A stretch of DNA of 64,000 nucleotides from Nocardia flavorosea (GCF_015477805.1 NZ_JADLQL010000001.1:1736001-1800000); one strand, 5' to 3'. Positions 39,323 to 48,746 are shown, numbered from the stretch's first letter. Notes: generated from the sequence alone by a model not told the origin. Numbers and translations: made by a program.

Positions 39323-40024
39323 ATGAGACAGCATAGCGGTATCGGCGTTCTGGACAAAGCGGTGGCAGTGCTGTATGCGGTAGCCGAGCAGCCCTGCGGT
39401 CTCAACGAGTTGTGCGAACGCACCGGCCTGCCCCGCGCCACCGCCCACCGCCTCGCGGTCGGCCTGGAAACCCATCGCCTGCTGGCCCGTAACGGCGACG
39501 GCGCCTGGCGCCCCGGCCCCGCCCTCGGCGAACTCGCCGCCGGCGCCGCCGATCCACTGCTCGAGGCCGCGAGCTCGATCCTGCCCCGGCTCCGCGAGAT
39601 CACGGGCGAAAGCGTGCAGCTGTACTGCCGCGACGGCAATCAGCGGGTTTGCGTCGCCGCCCTGGAACCGCCCGCCGGATTACGCGATACCGTGCCCATC
39701 GGCTCCCGGCTGCCGCTCACCGCCGGTTCGGCGGCGAAGGTCCTGGTCGCCTGGGCTGATCCCGATCTGCAGCGCAGCGTGCTCGCCGAAGCCATGTACA
39801 CCGAACGCACCCTCGCCGATGTCCGCAAACGGGGTTGGGCGCAGAGCGCCGGCGAACGCGCGGCCGGGGTCGCGAGTATCTCGGCACCCGTGCGCGATCA
39901 GCAAGGTGCCGTCGTCGCCGCCATATCCGTCTCGGGCCCGATCGACCGGATGGGCCGCCGGCCGGGCGCCCGCTGGGCCGCGGATCTGGTGGCGGCGGCG
40001 GATGCCCTGCACCGCCGACTCTGA
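39323..40024 (+). CDS. IclR-family regulator (LeuR/LtbR/NdgR type)
   Basis: Encodes 233 residues: an N-terminal winged helix (IGVLDKAVAVLYAVAEQP, LPRATAHRLAVGLETHRLL) and the C-terminal effector domain (VPIGSRLPLTAGSAAKVLVAW, ISAPVRDQQGAVVAAISVSGP). The family member in this position controls leuCD, and often leuB and other amino-acid genes, in Corynebacterium, Streptomyces and Mycobacterium. Repression of leuCD is inferred from the divergent layout. Confidence 0.9.
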   Translation: MRQHSGIGVLDKAVAVLYAVAEQPCGLNELCERTGLPRATAHRLAVGLETHRLLARNGDGAWRPGPALGELAAGAADPLLEAASSILPRLREITGESVQLYCRDGNQRVCVAALEPPAGLRDTVPIGSRLPLTAGSAAKVLVAWADPDLQRSVLAEAMYTERTLADVRKRGWAQSAGERAAGVASISAPVRDQQGAVVAAISVSGPIDRMGRRPGARWAADLVAAADALHRRL

Positions 40025-40058
40025 GCGGCAGGCAACCGCCGTCACTTATGGTGAGCCC

Positions 40059-40586
40059 ATGGGAGTGAACCAACGGTCACAGATCGTGATGACCGACGCC
40101 GAGATCACCGATTTCCTCACCCGCAGCCGCGTGGCCACCCTGGCCACCCTGGGTAGCGACGGAAAACCGCACCTCACCGCCATGTGGTACGCGCTGATCG
40201 CCGATCCCGGCCGCCCCGACACCGTCCCCGAACTGTGGTTCGAAACCAAAGGCAAATCCCAGAAAGCCGTCAACCTGCGCCGAAATCCCACCATCACCTG
40301 CATGGTCGAAGCCGGCCAGACCTACGACACCCTGCGCGGCGTCTCCATCGAGGGCCACGCCGAAGTGATCGACGACCCCGAAAAACTGTTCGCCGTCGGC
40401 GTCAGCGTCTGGGAGCGCTACACCGGCCCGTACACCGACGATATGCGCCAGTACGTCGAAGGCATGCTGAACAAGCGCGTAGCGGTCCGCGTGGTACCCG
40501 AACGCATCCGCAGCTGGGACCACCGCAAACTCGGTCTCCCCGAAATGCCCCTCGGCGGTTCGACCGCGGGCGCCCTCGACGACTGA
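40059..40586 (+). CDS. F420-type pyridoxamine 5'-phosphate oxidase-like protein
   Basis: Encodes 175 residues of the split beta-barrel PPOX/FDOR fold: LTRSRVATLATLGSDGKPHLTAMWYA at the N-terminus and FETKGKSQKAVNLRRNPTITCMVE in the middle. The mycobacterial homologue in the same position (beside the IclR gene) is placed with F420-binding FDOR proteins. Substrate unknown. ATG 40059 is 34 bases after the IclR gene on the same strand, with no strong ribosome site. A clear hairpin follows the stop. Confidence 0.85.
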   Translation: MGVNQRSQIVMTDAEITDFLTRSRVATLATLGSDGKPHLTAMWYALIADPGRPDTVPELWFETKGKSQKAVNLRRNPTITCMVEAGQTYDTLRGVSIEGHAEVIDDPEKLFAVGVSVWERYTGPYTDDMRQYVEGMLNKRVAVRVVPERIRSWDHRKLGLPEMPLGGSTAGALDD

Positions 40587-40593
40587 GCCCCGA

Positions 40594-40619
40594 GCCCGGG
40601 TGATTCCGATCACCCGGGC
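40594..40619 (+). terminator. Hairpin terminator after the F420-type oxidase gene
   Basis: Perfect 11-bp stem GCCCGGGTGAT/ATCACCCGGGC with a 4-base TCCG loop, 7 bases after the stop codon. GC-rich, no U-run. Confidence 0.65.
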
Positions 40620-40678
40620 GGGCCCGCTGCCGAGCGCAGTGCGCCCGACAGCCGCCGCCGGGCGGTCACCATGTACTC

Positions 40679-41395
40679 ATGGCGAATCTGTCCGGCCCCG
40701 GTTGTGCGGGCGAGCCGGCCCCGGGCCGGATCGTTCTTCTCAACGGAGTCTCGAGCTCCGGAAAGACCACCATCGCGCGCAGACTGCTGCGCGACCTCGA
40801 ACGCCTCTTCTTCCACATGGGCGTCGATATGTTCGGTGCCATGCGGTCGGAATCCCGGACCCACGAACTGGATCCGAGCGGTCTCGCAGCGGTCCTCCGC
40901 AACACCCGCGCCGGTTTCCACCGCGCTGTCGCCGGTATGGCCCGGGCAGGCAACGACGTCATCATGGACCACGTCCTGAGTGAACCCTGGCGACTCTCCG
41001 ACTGCCTGGCCGTGATGACCGGTATCGACGTCGTTTTCGTTGGCGTGCACTGTCCACCCACCGAACTCCGCCGCCGGGAACGCCACCGCGCCGACCGGTC
41101 CATCGGCACGGCTAACGGACAGCTGGATTCGGTCCATGCCCATGGAATCTACGACCTGGAAGTCGATACCGCGGCCGCCTCCATCGAGGAATGCTCCGCC
41201 CGGATCAAGGATTTCCTGATCCGCGCCCCGGAAACCCGCGCGTTCGACCGCCTGCGGGCCACAGCGGGCTATCGACCTTCGCCTCCGCCGCCGTTCGCGC
41301 GGGCGCATCCAGCACCAACCAGCCACTCCCCACCCCTTACCCGGCACCAACGCCTTACCGCATCTCTCGATGGTCACCAATCCCCCACACGATGA
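40679..41395 (+). CDS. Chloramphenicol-phosphotransferase-like kinase
   Basis: Encodes 238 residues. The first 185 match the CPT family of P-loop kinases: Walker A GVSSSGKTT (23-31), VDMFGAM, DVIMDHVLSEPWR and VGVHCPPTELRRRERHRADR (lid). Founding members phosphorylate chloramphenicol in Streptomyces; most homologues have unknown small-molecule substrates, so resistance should not be assumed. The last 45 residues are Pro/His/Ser rich and unlike the family; the frame probably reads on into non-coding DNA that lost an earlier stop. Confidence 0.8.
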   Translation: MANLSGPGCAGEPAPGRIVLLNGVSSSGKTTIARRLLRDLERLFFHMGVDMFGAMRSESRTHELDPSGLAAVLRNTRAGFHRAVAGMARAGNDVIMDHVLSEPWRLSDCLAVMTGIDVVFVGVHCPPTELRRRERHRADRSIGTANGQLDSVHAHGIYDLEVDTAAASIEECSARIKDFLIRAPETRAFDRLRATAGYRPSPPPPFARAHPAPTSHSPPLTRHQRLTASLDGHQSPTR

Positions 41396-41485
41396 GCGGC
41401 AGCCCCACCCCATACAACCGAGGGATCAGCGGCGCAAGCCCCAGCCGACCCGCTCTAGGCCCTCCGGACGCATCCGACCACGAAC

Positions 41486-41539
41486 GCCTCACCGCACGCC
41501 ACCAACCACAGAGGGGTCCAGGGGCGCAGCCCCGGCAAA
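41486..41539. repeat. 54-bp direct repeat, copy 1
   Basis: It begins GCCTCACCGCACGCCACCAA and ends with a GGGGTCCAGGGGCGCAGCC-type core. Copy 2 at 41620-41673 differs at only a few positions. The core forms a GGGGC-GCA-GCCCC hairpin. A similar motif is scattered through many actinobacterial genomes near gene ends. Confidence 0.75.
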
Positions 41540-41619
41540 GCCCTGGCAGGGCCCCCTTCACGGGTACATCCGGCAACCACTGACCTGACCGGCACATCCC
41601 CCGGCTCACCCAGCACCAC

Positions 41620-41673
41620 GCCTCACCGCACGCCACCAACCCCAAAGGGGTCCAGGGGCGCAGCCCCGGCAGA
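41620..41673. repeat. 54-bp direct repeat, copy 2
   Basis: Second copy of the element at 41486, 134 bases away, in the same orientation. A shortened third copy of the GGGGTCCAGGGG core lies at 41701-41723. Confidence 0.75.
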
Positions 41674-41775
41674 ACGTTCGTAGGAATCCCTCCACGGAGG
41701 GGGGTCCAGGGGGCGCCGAGCCCGCCTGGTCGGGGTGCGGGGGTCGAACCCCCGCAAAACATCGCGAATCAGCAA

Positions 41776-41804
41776 AGGCCCATGCTCTCCATGAGCATGG
41801 GCCT
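41776..41804 (-). terminator. Intrinsic terminator after tRNA-Glu
   Basis: Perfect 12-bp stem AGGCCCATGCTC/GAGCATGGGCCT with a 5-base loop, 11 bases past the tRNA 3' end. On the minus strand it is followed by TTTG, so it resembles a true intrinsic terminator. Confidence 0.8.
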
Positions 41805-41814
41805 CGCAGCTGAG

Positions 41815-41887
41815 TAGCCCCGACGGGATTTGAACCCGCGCTACCGCCTTGAGAGGGCGGCGTCCTAGGCCGCTAGACGACGGGGCC
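41815..41887 (-). tRNA. tRNA-Glu (CTC)
   Basis: A 73-base cloverleaf on the minus strand. The acceptor stem GGCCCCG pairs with CGGGGCT, the D arm contains TCTAGCGGCCTAGGA, the anticodon stem-loop is CCGCC-CTCTCAA-GGCGG (anticodon CTC), and the T arm GCGGG-TTCAAAT-CCCGT is intact. No CCA is encoded. It is the next tRNA after tRNA-Gln (150 bases apart), and gltX is close by. Confidence 0.95.
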
Positions 41888-42034
41888 AGGACTTCGATCG
41901 ACTCCTGGCTGGAGCGGATCGTGGATCTTTCGATCCGAAGCTCGATCAGCGTAACCGACCGGGCGGTGGCGACCAAATCGCCTGGTTGTTCGTTCCGCAC
42001 CGCATCTGGAGGATGTAGTAGAGAGCGATCTCCG

Positions 42035-42106
42035 CTGGGGTACCAGGACTCGAACCTAGAATGGCTGAACCAGAATCAGCTGTGTTGCCAATTACACCAT
42101 ACCCCA
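42035..42106 (-). tRNA. tRNA-Gln (CTG)
   Basis: A 72-base cloverleaf on the minus strand. The acceptor TGGGGTA pairs with TACCCCA, the D loop holds GGTGTAATTGGCAACAC, the anticodon stem-loop is GCTGA-TTCTGGT-TCAGC (anticodon CTG), and the T loop is GGTTCGAGTCC. No CCA is encoded. Like tRNA-Glu it lies just downstream of gltX; in actinobacteria GluRS usually charges both before Gln is made by amidation. Confidence 0.95.
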
Positions 42107-42803
42107 ATGACCTGGGCTTTCGGGTTCGTCGCTGGCTGCGACGGCACCGTCTCTCCGGCCGAGAAAGAGAGTACCAAACTGTTCGGGGGGAACTACAAAT
42201 CGCCTGGTCAGTCCGGGGTTGTTGGGGTCGGTTGTCCTATTTCGCGGTTAGTTTCGGGGGCGGTTGCTCCGGTGGGCCGGGCTACCTGCCGGGCCGGTGT
42301 TCGTTCCCGGTCGCCCGGGCCGTGTTTTCAAGGTTGCCGCAGCGGCGCCCGGCTGTGGGATACGGCACGCACCCGGTCGGGTGTGTGCCGCGGGTCGCCG
42401 GCCCTGGCGGCGGATCCGGATCGAACAGCACCGGCACTCGTCCTCGCCTACCTCGTGCCTCGCGGCCTGGGGTCACCGGACTCACGTGGTCTCCACGGCC
42501 GAGACGACGGGCCCGACCGGCGCTCACGGCCGACGTGACTACCGAGGCCGCGGCATGGCGGCCGGCCCTATCGACTGCCCCGGCTTCACTGCCTGTCCCG
42601 GCGCGCAACGAGCGCCTCGGGCACCGATCCGCGTAGGCACAGCAACCGGCCACGCCGGAATTCCGGCGCGTTGTGTCCGGCGTTCGGATCCCGGTCGGGG
42701 CCGTCGTCGGACCGCGACGGCGACAGTCCCGCCTCGAGTCCCGGGCCCGGTCACCGGCGGCAACCGAGCCCGGGCGGTAGTCACTCGGGTCCGCCGGGCG
42801 GGG
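42107..42803. other. Intergenic region tRNA-Gln/gltX
   Basis: Nearly 700 bases with no recognised gene. Open frames here are extensions of shadows of gltX and give low-complexity products. The promoter of the tRNA pair should lie near 42110-42200, on the minus strand. Confidence 0.5.
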
Positions 42804-44279
42804 TTATTCGCTGGGCGCGACCCATTCGCGGCCGGCGCGCAGGCGCCGTATGGATTCGTCCCGGCCGAGCAGTTCCATGGATTCGTAGAGCGGCGGGCTG
42901 ATATGGGACCCGGTGACCGCGACCCGTACCGGCGCGAACGCTTTTCTGGGTTTCAGTTCGAGTCGTTCGATGAGTGCTGTTTTCAGCGCTTCTTCTATTT
43001 CGGCGGCGGTCCACGCGGTGAGCGGTTCGAGTGCGTCGATGGTCGCGTCGAGTACCGACCGGCTGCCTTCGCCGAGGTTTTTCTTTCCGGCAGCCGGGTC
43101 GATTTCGAAGTCGGCGGCGGGGGCGAACAGGAATCGGAGAAGATCCCAGGCGTCGGCGAGTACGACTATTCGGGTCTGAACGAGTTCGGCGGCTTCGGCG
43201 AATACTTTCTCGTCGATTTCTTCACCGATATATCCGTGCCGGACGAAGTATTCGCGCAACCGTCCAGCGAAATCGGCGGGGGCGAGCATCCGGATATGTT
43301 CGGCGTTGATCGCATCGGCTTTTTTCTGGTCGAAGCGGGCCGGGTTGGAGTTGACCTTGGAGATATCGAAGGCGGCGATCATCTCGTCGAGCGTGAACAC
43401 ATCGTGGTCGTCGGCGATGCTCCAGCCGAGGAGGGCGAGGTAGTTCAGTAATCCCTCGGGGATGAAGCCGCGGTCGCGGTGCAGGAACAGGTTGGATTCG
43501 GGGTCGCGTTTGGAGAGTTTCTTGTTCCCCTGTCCCATCACGAAGGGCAGGTGCCCGAATTCCGGGGTGAAATCGGTGACGCCGATACGCTGCAGGGCCG
43601 CGTAGAGGGCGAGCTGGCGGGGGGTGGAGGAGAGCAGGTCTTCACCGCGCAGGACGTGGGTTATCCGCTGGGTGGCGTCGTCGACCGGGTTCACCAGCGT
43701 GTAGAGCGGGTCGCCGGTGCCGCGGGTGAGCGCGAAGTCGGGGACGGTGCCCGCTTTGAAGGTGGTCTCGCCGCGGACGAGATCGTTCCAGGTGAGGTCG
43801 GTGTCGGGCATACGCAGCCGGACCACGGCGCCGCGCCCGGCAGCTTTGTATTCGGCGATCTGTTCGGGCGTCAGATCGCGGTCGTAATTGTCGTAGCCGA
43901 GTTTCGGATCCCGGCCGGCCGCACGGTGGCGTTCTTCGACTTCTGCTGGCGTGGAAAAGGATTCGTAGGCTTCGCCGGCTTCCAGCAGTTTCCGCACCAC
44001 ATCGAGGTGGATATCGCGGCGTTGCGATTGCCGGTACGGCGCATAGGGTCCGCCGATTTCGGGGCCCTCGTCCCATTCGAGGCCGAGCCAGCGCAACGCG
44101 TCCAACAGCGCCAGATATGATTCCTCGGAATCCCGTGCGGCGTCGGTGTCTTCGATTCGGAAGACGAATGTTCCGCCGTGATGTTTGGCGTAGGCCCAGT
44201 TGAACAGTGCGGTGCGGATGAGCCCGACATGCGGTGTTCCGGTGGGCGACGGGCAGAAACGGACCCGTACGTTTGTCAT
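42804..44279 (-). CDS. gltX: Glutamyl-tRNA synthetase
   Basis: Encodes 491 residues of class I Glu[23 protein letters not shown] holds the HIGH-type motif, FRIEDTD the Glu site, [13 protein letters not shown] the tRNA site and KKLSKRD the KMSKS-type loop, followed by the C-terminal anticodon-binding helices. ATG 44279 gives the family N-terminus; an open frame 10 codons longer is unsupported. The FAA-hydrolase gene ends 13 bases upstream, so the two are probably co-transcribed. Confidence 0.97.
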   Translation of the reverse strand: MTNVRVRFCPSPTGTPHVGLIRTALFNWAYAKHHGGTFVFRIEDTDAARDSEESYLALLDALRWLGLEWDEGPEIGGPYAPYRQSQRRDIHLDVVRKLLEAGEAYESFSTPAEVEERHRAAGRDPKLGYDNYDRDLTPEQIAEYKAAGRGAVVRLRMPDTDLTWNDLVRGETTFKAGTVPDFALTRGTGDPLYTLVNPVDDATQRITHVLRGEDLLSSTPRQLALYAALQRIGVTDFTPEFGHLPFVMGQGNKKLSKRDPESNLFLHRDRGFIPEGLLNYLALLGWSIADDHDVFTLDEMIAAFDISKVNSNPARFDQKKADAINAEHIRMLAPADFAGRLREYFVRHGYIGEEIDEKVFAEAAELVQTRIVVLADAWDLLRFLFAPAADFEIDPAAGKKNLGEGSRSVLDATIDALEPLTAWTAAEIEEALKTALIERLELKPRKAFAPVRVAVTGSHISPPLYESMELLGRDESIRRLRAGREWVAPSE

Positions 44280-44292
44280 GTCTCTCTTTCGT

Positions 44293-45054
44293 TCAGCGTT
44301 TGGCGGCAACGGGATTGGTGAGTGTTCCGATTCCGGCGACGGTCACCGAGACGCTCTGGCCGTCTTTCATGGGGCCGACACCTTCGGGTGTGCCGGTGAG
44401 GATCACATCACCGGGCAGCAGGGTCATCACCCGGGTCACCCATTCGATGATTTCCGGAATATCGTGCAGCAGTAGCGATGTGGTGCTGCGCTGCTTGACT
44501 TCACCGTCGAGTTCGGTGGTGATCTCGAGATCGGCCGGGTCCAGTTCGGTTTCGATCCAGGGCCCGAGCGGGCAGAAGGTGTCGTACCCTTTGGCCCGCG
44601 TCCATTGACCGTCCTGGGCCTGCTGGTCGCGGGCTGTGACGTCGTTGGCGACGGTGTAGCCGAGGATCACATCCTTGACGCGGGACGCGGCGACGTCTTT
44701 GCACGGCCGCCCGATCACGACCGCCAGTTCGCCTTCGAAGTCGACCCGGGAGGAGCTGGGGGGCAGTTGGATGGGAACGTTCGGCCCGATGATGGAGGTG
44801 TTCGGTTTGATGAAGATCACCGGTTCCTCCGGTGCCTGGCCACCGAATTCGGCGGCGTGGGCCGCGTAGTTCTTGCCGATGCAGATCACCTTGCTGGCCA
44901 GGATGGGGGCGAGCAGGCGGATATCGGCCAGCGGCCAGCTGCGGCCGGTGAACGTCGGCGTGCCGAACGGGTGTTCGGCGATTTCTTTGGCGGTCTCGCC
45001 GTCGATGGCGACGAAAGCGACCCCGTCGGGGCTGGCAACTCGACCTAGACGCAT
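44293..45054 (-). CDS. Fumarylacetoacetate hydrolase family protein
   Basis: Encodes 253 residues of the FAH fold. [15 protein letters not shown] is followed by the metal ligands in [15 protein letters not shown] (two Glu) and [12 protein letters not shown] (Asp), with the conserved [16 protein letters not shown] and [17 protein letters not shown]. Family members act on aromatic breakdown products (fumarylpyruvate, hydroxyheptadienedioate) or decarboxylate oxaloacetate. The position beside gltX is the same in mycobacteria, where its substrate is also unclear. Confidence 0.92.
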   Translation of the reverse strand: MRLGRVASPDGVAFVAIDGETAKEIAEHPFGTPTFTGRSWPLADIRLLAPILASKVICIGKNYAAHAAEFGGQAPEEPVIFIKPNTSIIGPNVPIQLPPSSSRVDFEGELAVVIGRPCKDVAASRVKDVILGYTVANDVTARDQQAQDGQWTRAKGYDTFCPLGPWIETELDPADLEITTELDGEVKQRSTTSLLLHDIPEIIEWVTRVMTLLPGDVILTGTPEGVGPMKDGQSVSVTVAGIGTLTNPVAAKR

Positions 45055-45177
45055 CCCCGGAGTCTATCCAGCCGCGTCCACCAGCCCGAATGCACCCGAC
45101 CGGTCGGCATGTGGGCCGACGCGAAGTGACACCGTCCGGCACAACCGCGCCCCCGGCGGTGTACGGTGACCATAGTT

Positions 45178-45212
45178 CATAATTTGAGAAGCATTTCCCA
45201 TATGTTGAGATG
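45178..45212 (+). promoter_or_regulatory. Candidate operator: 14-bp direct repeats before the MFS gene
   Basis: CATAATTTGAGAAG (45178) and CATATGTTGAGATG (45199) match at 11 of 14 positions and are spaced 21 bases, two helical turns, in an A/T-rich patch 30-60 bases before the start codon. The two copies would lie on the same DNA face. Confidence 0.3.
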
Positions 45213-45240
45213 ATGCTGCTGTATTCCGAGATGGGGAACT

Positions 45241-46467
45241 ATGGCACACGGTTCACCGGCGGCCGCCCGCGTCGCCGCCCCCGGACACCGGCCGAAACCG
45301 GTGTCCCCCGCACACCGCTGGCTCATGCTCGCCCTCGGTGTCTTCGCCCAGACCTCGAGCGCGATCTTCGTCCACGGTGTCCCCTTCCTACTGCCCGCGC
45401 TCACCGCGGGCGGTATGCCGCTGCCGACCGCCGGCCTGCTGGTCGCGCTGCCGACCGTGGGGCTGTGCTGCACCCTCATCGCCTGGGGTTATCTGGTGGA
45501 CCGATTCGGCGAACGCATCGCGCTGGTGGCCGGACCGCTGATCATGTGCGCCGCCGGCACCACGGCCGCTTTCACAACGAGCTACCCCCTGCTCGGTGTT
45601 CTGCTGTTCCTCGGCGGTATGGGCGCCGCCAGCACCAACGGCGCCAGCGGCCGGGTGATCGTCGGCTGGTTCCCGCCCGAGCGGCGCGGCCTGGCAATGG
45701 GTATCCGGCAGACCGGCCAGCCCCTCGGTGTGGGTATCGGCGCACTGTCCATTCCACTGGTCGCCGACAGTGCCGGGGTGGCTTCCGCGCTGTTCGTCCC
45801 GGCGGTCCTGGCAGGTCTGGCGGCCGTGGGCTGCCTGCTGGGCATAGTCGACCCGCCCCGCCCGTCACGTGCGGGATCCACCGGCGCCAACCCGTACCGC
45901 GCCGCCGGCACCCTCTGGCGTATCCACGGAGTGTCCATTCTGCTGGTCATTCCGCAGGGCACCGTCTGGACCTTCGCACTGCTGTGGTTGCACCGCGATA
46001 TCGGGTGGTCCCTCGCCGCCGCCGGCGCCCTGGTCACCGGTAGCCAGGTACTCGGTGCACTGGGCCGGATCGGTGCGGGCGCCTGGTCCGATCGCGTCGG
46101 CAGCCGGATGCGCCCGCTGCGCCTGATCGCCGTCGCCGCGGTCACCACCATGGCACTACTGGCCTTGACCGCCTGGACCGAATGCTGGTGGGCCGCCATA
46201 CCGTTGATGGTGATTGCTTCGGTGGTCTCGGTCTCCGACAACGGCCTGGCCTTCACCGCCATCGCCGAACTCGCCGGTCCCTACTGGAGCGGCCGTGGGC
46301 TCGGTATCCAGAACACCGGCCAGAACCTGATGATCGCCGCTGTCCCCCCGGTCTTCGGCGGACTGATCACCGCAACCGGTTTCCCGGCCGCCTATTTGGC
46401 GGCGGCCGCCTTGGCCGCGGTAGCCATCCCACTAGTCCCTCTCGGTTCAGAGAATCCTCGGGAATAA
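45241..46467 (+). CDS. Major facilitator superfamily transporter
   Basis: Encodes 408 residues with about 12 membrane helices in two halves. The loop between helices 2 and 3 carries the MFS signature (GYLVDRFGERIALVAG), and a second copy (ARIGAGAWSDRVGSR-like) starts the second half. The substrate is unknown; mycobacterial relatives in this position are annotated as drug or metabolite exporters. GGGGA lies close before ATG 45241. Direct repeats upstream (45178-45212) may be an operator. Confidence 0.88.
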   Translation: MAHGSPAAARVAAPGHRPKPVSPAHRWLMLALGVFAQTSSAIFVHGVPFLLPALTAGGMPLPTAGLLVALPTVGLCCTLIAWGYLVDRFGERIALVAGPLIMCAAGTTAAFTTSYPLLGVLLFLGGMGAASTNGASGRVIVGWFPPERRGLAMGIRQTGQPLGVGIGALSIPLVADSAGVASALFVPAVLAGLAAVGCLLGIVDPPRPSRAGSTGANPYRAAGTLWRIHGVSILLVIPQGTVWTFALLWLHRDIGWSLAAAGALVTGSQVLGALGRIGAGAWSDRVGSRMRPLRLIAVAAVTTMALLALTAWTECWWAAIPLMVIASVVSVSDNGLAFTAIAELAGPYWSGRGLGIQNTGQNLMIAAVPPVFGGLITATGFPAAYLAAAALAAVAIPLVPLGSENPRE

Positions 46468-46783
46468 CCCAGCCGCCGGGGCCATCGCGACGACGATGCG
46501 ATAGCACCACGTTTCCTGCCCCCGGCCGGCCATCGGCGGTCTCGCGGATCGCCGTGGGCGCGGAGGTCCCGGACCGCCACAACGGCCGGTATCGGCTAGC
46601 CCGGCCCGGCTCTGCGGGCCGGGCTACTTATCCCGCGACGCGGACAGCTGCAGATGCGACTGCGCCGGACCACACAGGGGGCGATGTTCGTGAACGACCG
46701 AGTACGGCGGGTGTCCGGTCGAACGACCACTGCCGAACGGCCGGACCGCATATCGCGGGCCTGATCCGGCGACCGAAACCCGG
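46468..46783. other. Convergent intergenic region MFS/Uma2
   Basis: No gene in these 316 bases. It contains the strong hairpin at 46597-46626. Confidence 0.5.
46597..46626. terminator. Bidirectional hairpin between MFS and Uma2 genes
   Basis: Perfect 12-bp stem TAGCCCGGCCCG/CGGGCCGGGCTA with a 6-base loop between convergent genes. Confidence 0.6.
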
Positions 46784-47386
46784 TCAGATATCGATGAGGG
46801 CCGCGGGATCGAAGGACACCCGAACGGGGATATCGAGATCGAATTCGGCGGAAAATTCGCGACTTTCGCCCACCGGTGGCTCCCACCGATAGGCATCACC
46901 GTCGAGAAGGCCCCGGTGGATCCGGATCTTGGGCTGATGTTCGACGATCCAGTACTGCGGGATACCCAAACCGGCATACTCCCGGACCTTACGAACCCTG
47001 TCGGTACGTTCACTGCCGCTGCCCGGCGAGACCACCTCGACCACCAGCTGCACGTCCATGCCGGGGATCAGCTTCGGCGACTCGTCGACTATGGCGGCTC
47101 GGGCCACAGCCATGGGTATCACGAAAACATCGGGCTTACGGACACCCGACGGTGTACTGATCTCCCACCCCCCGCCATCGCAGACGAATGCGTCCGCGCC
47201 CTCCGCAGCGCTACCGATCCGCCGAGCCAGCGACCAGCCGATGTAGTTGTGTCGTGCCCCCGCGGCCACCTCGACCAACCACCCGTCTTCGAGTTCGAAC
47301 CCTTTACCGTCTTCCGGCAGATCGTAGAGATCCAACACCGTGTACGGGCCGAAGCCTGCATCGCTGGTGGCGTGCCACGCGGTCAT
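46784..47386 (-). CDS. Uma2-family putative endonuclease
   Basis: Encodes 200 residues of the Uma2/DUF820 family, a PD-(D/E)XK nuclease fold that is abundant in cyanobacteria and actinobacteria but lacks a settled function. The nuclease core is visible: VRKPDVFVIP, then VQLVVEVVSPGS with the Glu, and KVREYAGLGIPQYWIVE. A GGAGG site precedes ATG 47386; the longer open frame upstream is antisense to leuB. It is isolated from leuB by a hairpin. Confidence 0.85.
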   Translation of the reverse strand: MTAWHATSDAGFGPYTVLDLYDLPEDGKGFELEDGWLVEVAAGARHNYIGWSLARRIGSAAEGADAFVCDGGGWEISTPSGVRKPDVFVIPMAVARAAIVDESPKLIPGMDVQLVVEVVSPGSGSERTDRVRKVREYAGLGIPQYWIVEHQPKIRIHRGLLDGDAYRWEPPVGESREFSAEFDLDIPVRVSFDPAALIDI

Positions 47387-47411
47387 GCTGCCCTCCAAGC
47401 GCTCGGGCCGT

Positions 47412-47443
47412 CCATCGGGGATACGCCCAGGTATCCCCGATGG
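47412..47443 (-). terminator. Hairpin between leuB and the Uma2 gene
   Basis: Perfect 13-bp stem CCATCGGGGATAC/GTATCCCCGATGG with a 6-base loop. It is 50 bases after the leuB stop and 26 bases before the Uma2 start, so it may end leuB or act in the Uma2 leader. Confidence 0.55.
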
Positions 47444-47492
47444 TAGCGGACAGACAACCCGGTTTCGTTGCCGAAAGTACGGAACGTCCAGG

Positions 47493-48500
47493 TCAGAGCG
47501 CGGACGCGATCCGGTCGCCGATTTCGGTGGTGGAGGCGGTACCGGTGCGGCTGGACAGGTCCTTGGCGACCGCGTCCTGGATGCGGGCGGCGGCCGCGGT
47601 TTCGCCCTTGTGCTCGAGCAGCAGGGAGACCGAGAGAATGGCGGCGGTCGGGTCGGCCTTGGACTGGCCGGCGATATCGGGGGCGCTGCCGTGGACCGGT
47701 TCGAACATGCTCGGGTTGGTGCCGGTGGCGTCGATATTGCCGCTGGCGGCCAGGCCGATACCACCGCTCACCGCGGCGGCGAGGTCGGTGATGATATCGC
47801 CGAAGAGGTTGTCGGTGACGATCACGTCGAAGCGGGCCGGATCGTTGACCATATGGATGGTGGCGGCGTCGATGTGCTGGTAGGCGACCTCGACATCGGC
47901 GAACTCGGCGCCTACCGCGTCCACCGTGCGCTGCCACAGCGAACCGGCGAAGGCCAGAACGTTGGTCTTGTGCACGAGGGTGAGGTGTTTACGGCGAGCC
48001 TGCGCCTTGGCGAAGGCGTAGCGGACCACGCGTTCGACACCGAAGCGGGTGTTGGTGCTGACCTCGGTGGCGACCTCGTGCGGGGTGTCGACGCGGATGG
48101 CGCCGCCGGTGCCGGTGTAGGGGCCCTCGGTGCCCTCACGGACGACCACGAAATCGATCTCCGGGCTACCGGCGAGCGGGCTGCCGACGCCCGGGTACAG
48201 CTTGGACGGCCGCAGGTTCACGTGATGGTCGAGCGCGAAACGGGTGCGCAGCAGCAGGCCGCGTTCCAGGATGCCGCTGGGCACCGACGGATCGCCGATC
48301 GCGCCGAGCAGGATCGCATCGTGCTGTTTCAATTCCGGCAGCACCGATTCCGGCAGGATCTCGCCGGTGGCGTGGTAGCGCTTGGCGCCGAGATCGTATT
48401 CGGTGCGTTCCACGCCGGGCAGTACCACATCGAGTACTTTGAGCGCCTCGGCGACGACCTCCGGGCCGATACCGTCACCGGGGATCACGGCGAGCTTCAT
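47493..48500 (-). CDS. leuB: 3-isopropylmalate dehydrogenase
   Basis: Encodes 335 residues of the NAD-dependent enzyme that oxidises and decarboxylates 3-isopropylmalate in leucine synthesis. [15 protein letters not shown] at the start, [20 protein letters not shown] and [12 protein letters not shown] (substrate Arg residues), and [15 protein letters not shown] (NAD site). ATG 48500 is the family start. It lies downstream of serA on the same strand, 246 bases apart. Confidence 0.97.
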   Translation of the reverse strand: MKLAVIPGDGIGPEVVAEALKVLDVVLPGVERTEYDLGAKRYHATGEILPESVLPELKQHDAILLGAIGDPSVPSGILERGLLLRTRFALDHHVNLRPSKLYPGVGSPLAGSPEIDFVVVREGTEGPYTGTGGAIRVDTPHEVATEVSTNTRFGVERVVRYAFAKAQARRKHLTLVHKTNVLAFAGSLWQRTVDAVGAEFADVEVAYQHIDAATIHMVNDPARFDVIVTDNLFGDIITDLAAAVSGGIGLAASGNIDATGTNPSMFEPVHGSAPDIAGQSKADPTAAILSVSLLLEHKGETAAAARIQDAVAKDLSSRTGTASTTEIGDRIASAL

Positions 48501-48746
48501 GACACAACCACGCTTTCTGGATACGACGTGCCGCGAGCGGGCCGCGGCCGGGCGGTCCGGGTGCGGCCGCCGCTGGGACAGTGTTTGTGCGCGGGCCGCC
48601 CAGGCGCGGAACACCCGGGGGATTCGCACGGGCCGCGCGCCGCCCCGCCGGAACTCGGTGCGGGCGAGCCGGGCCCGGAGGAGCGTAGCGTAACCACGCG
48701 GGGCCCTCGCCCGCCCCGTCGAACGACGCGGCGGCGCACCGCTACA

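Larger units (their letters stand above)
41396..41814. other. Repeat-rich intergenic region before tRNA-Glu
   Basis: No gene. It contains two 54-bp direct repeats, a third partial copy, a perfect 9-bp stem with CGA loop (41736-41756, TGCGGGGGT/ACCCCCGCA) and the tRNA-Glu terminator. Confidence 0.6.

Noticed and set aside
41736..41756. GGGGGTTCGACCCCC on the minus strand, like a tRNA T arm
   Set aside because: It is a simple 9-bp hairpin with a CGA loop; no other tRNA arms are present and the stem does not allow a 7-base T loop with good pairing.
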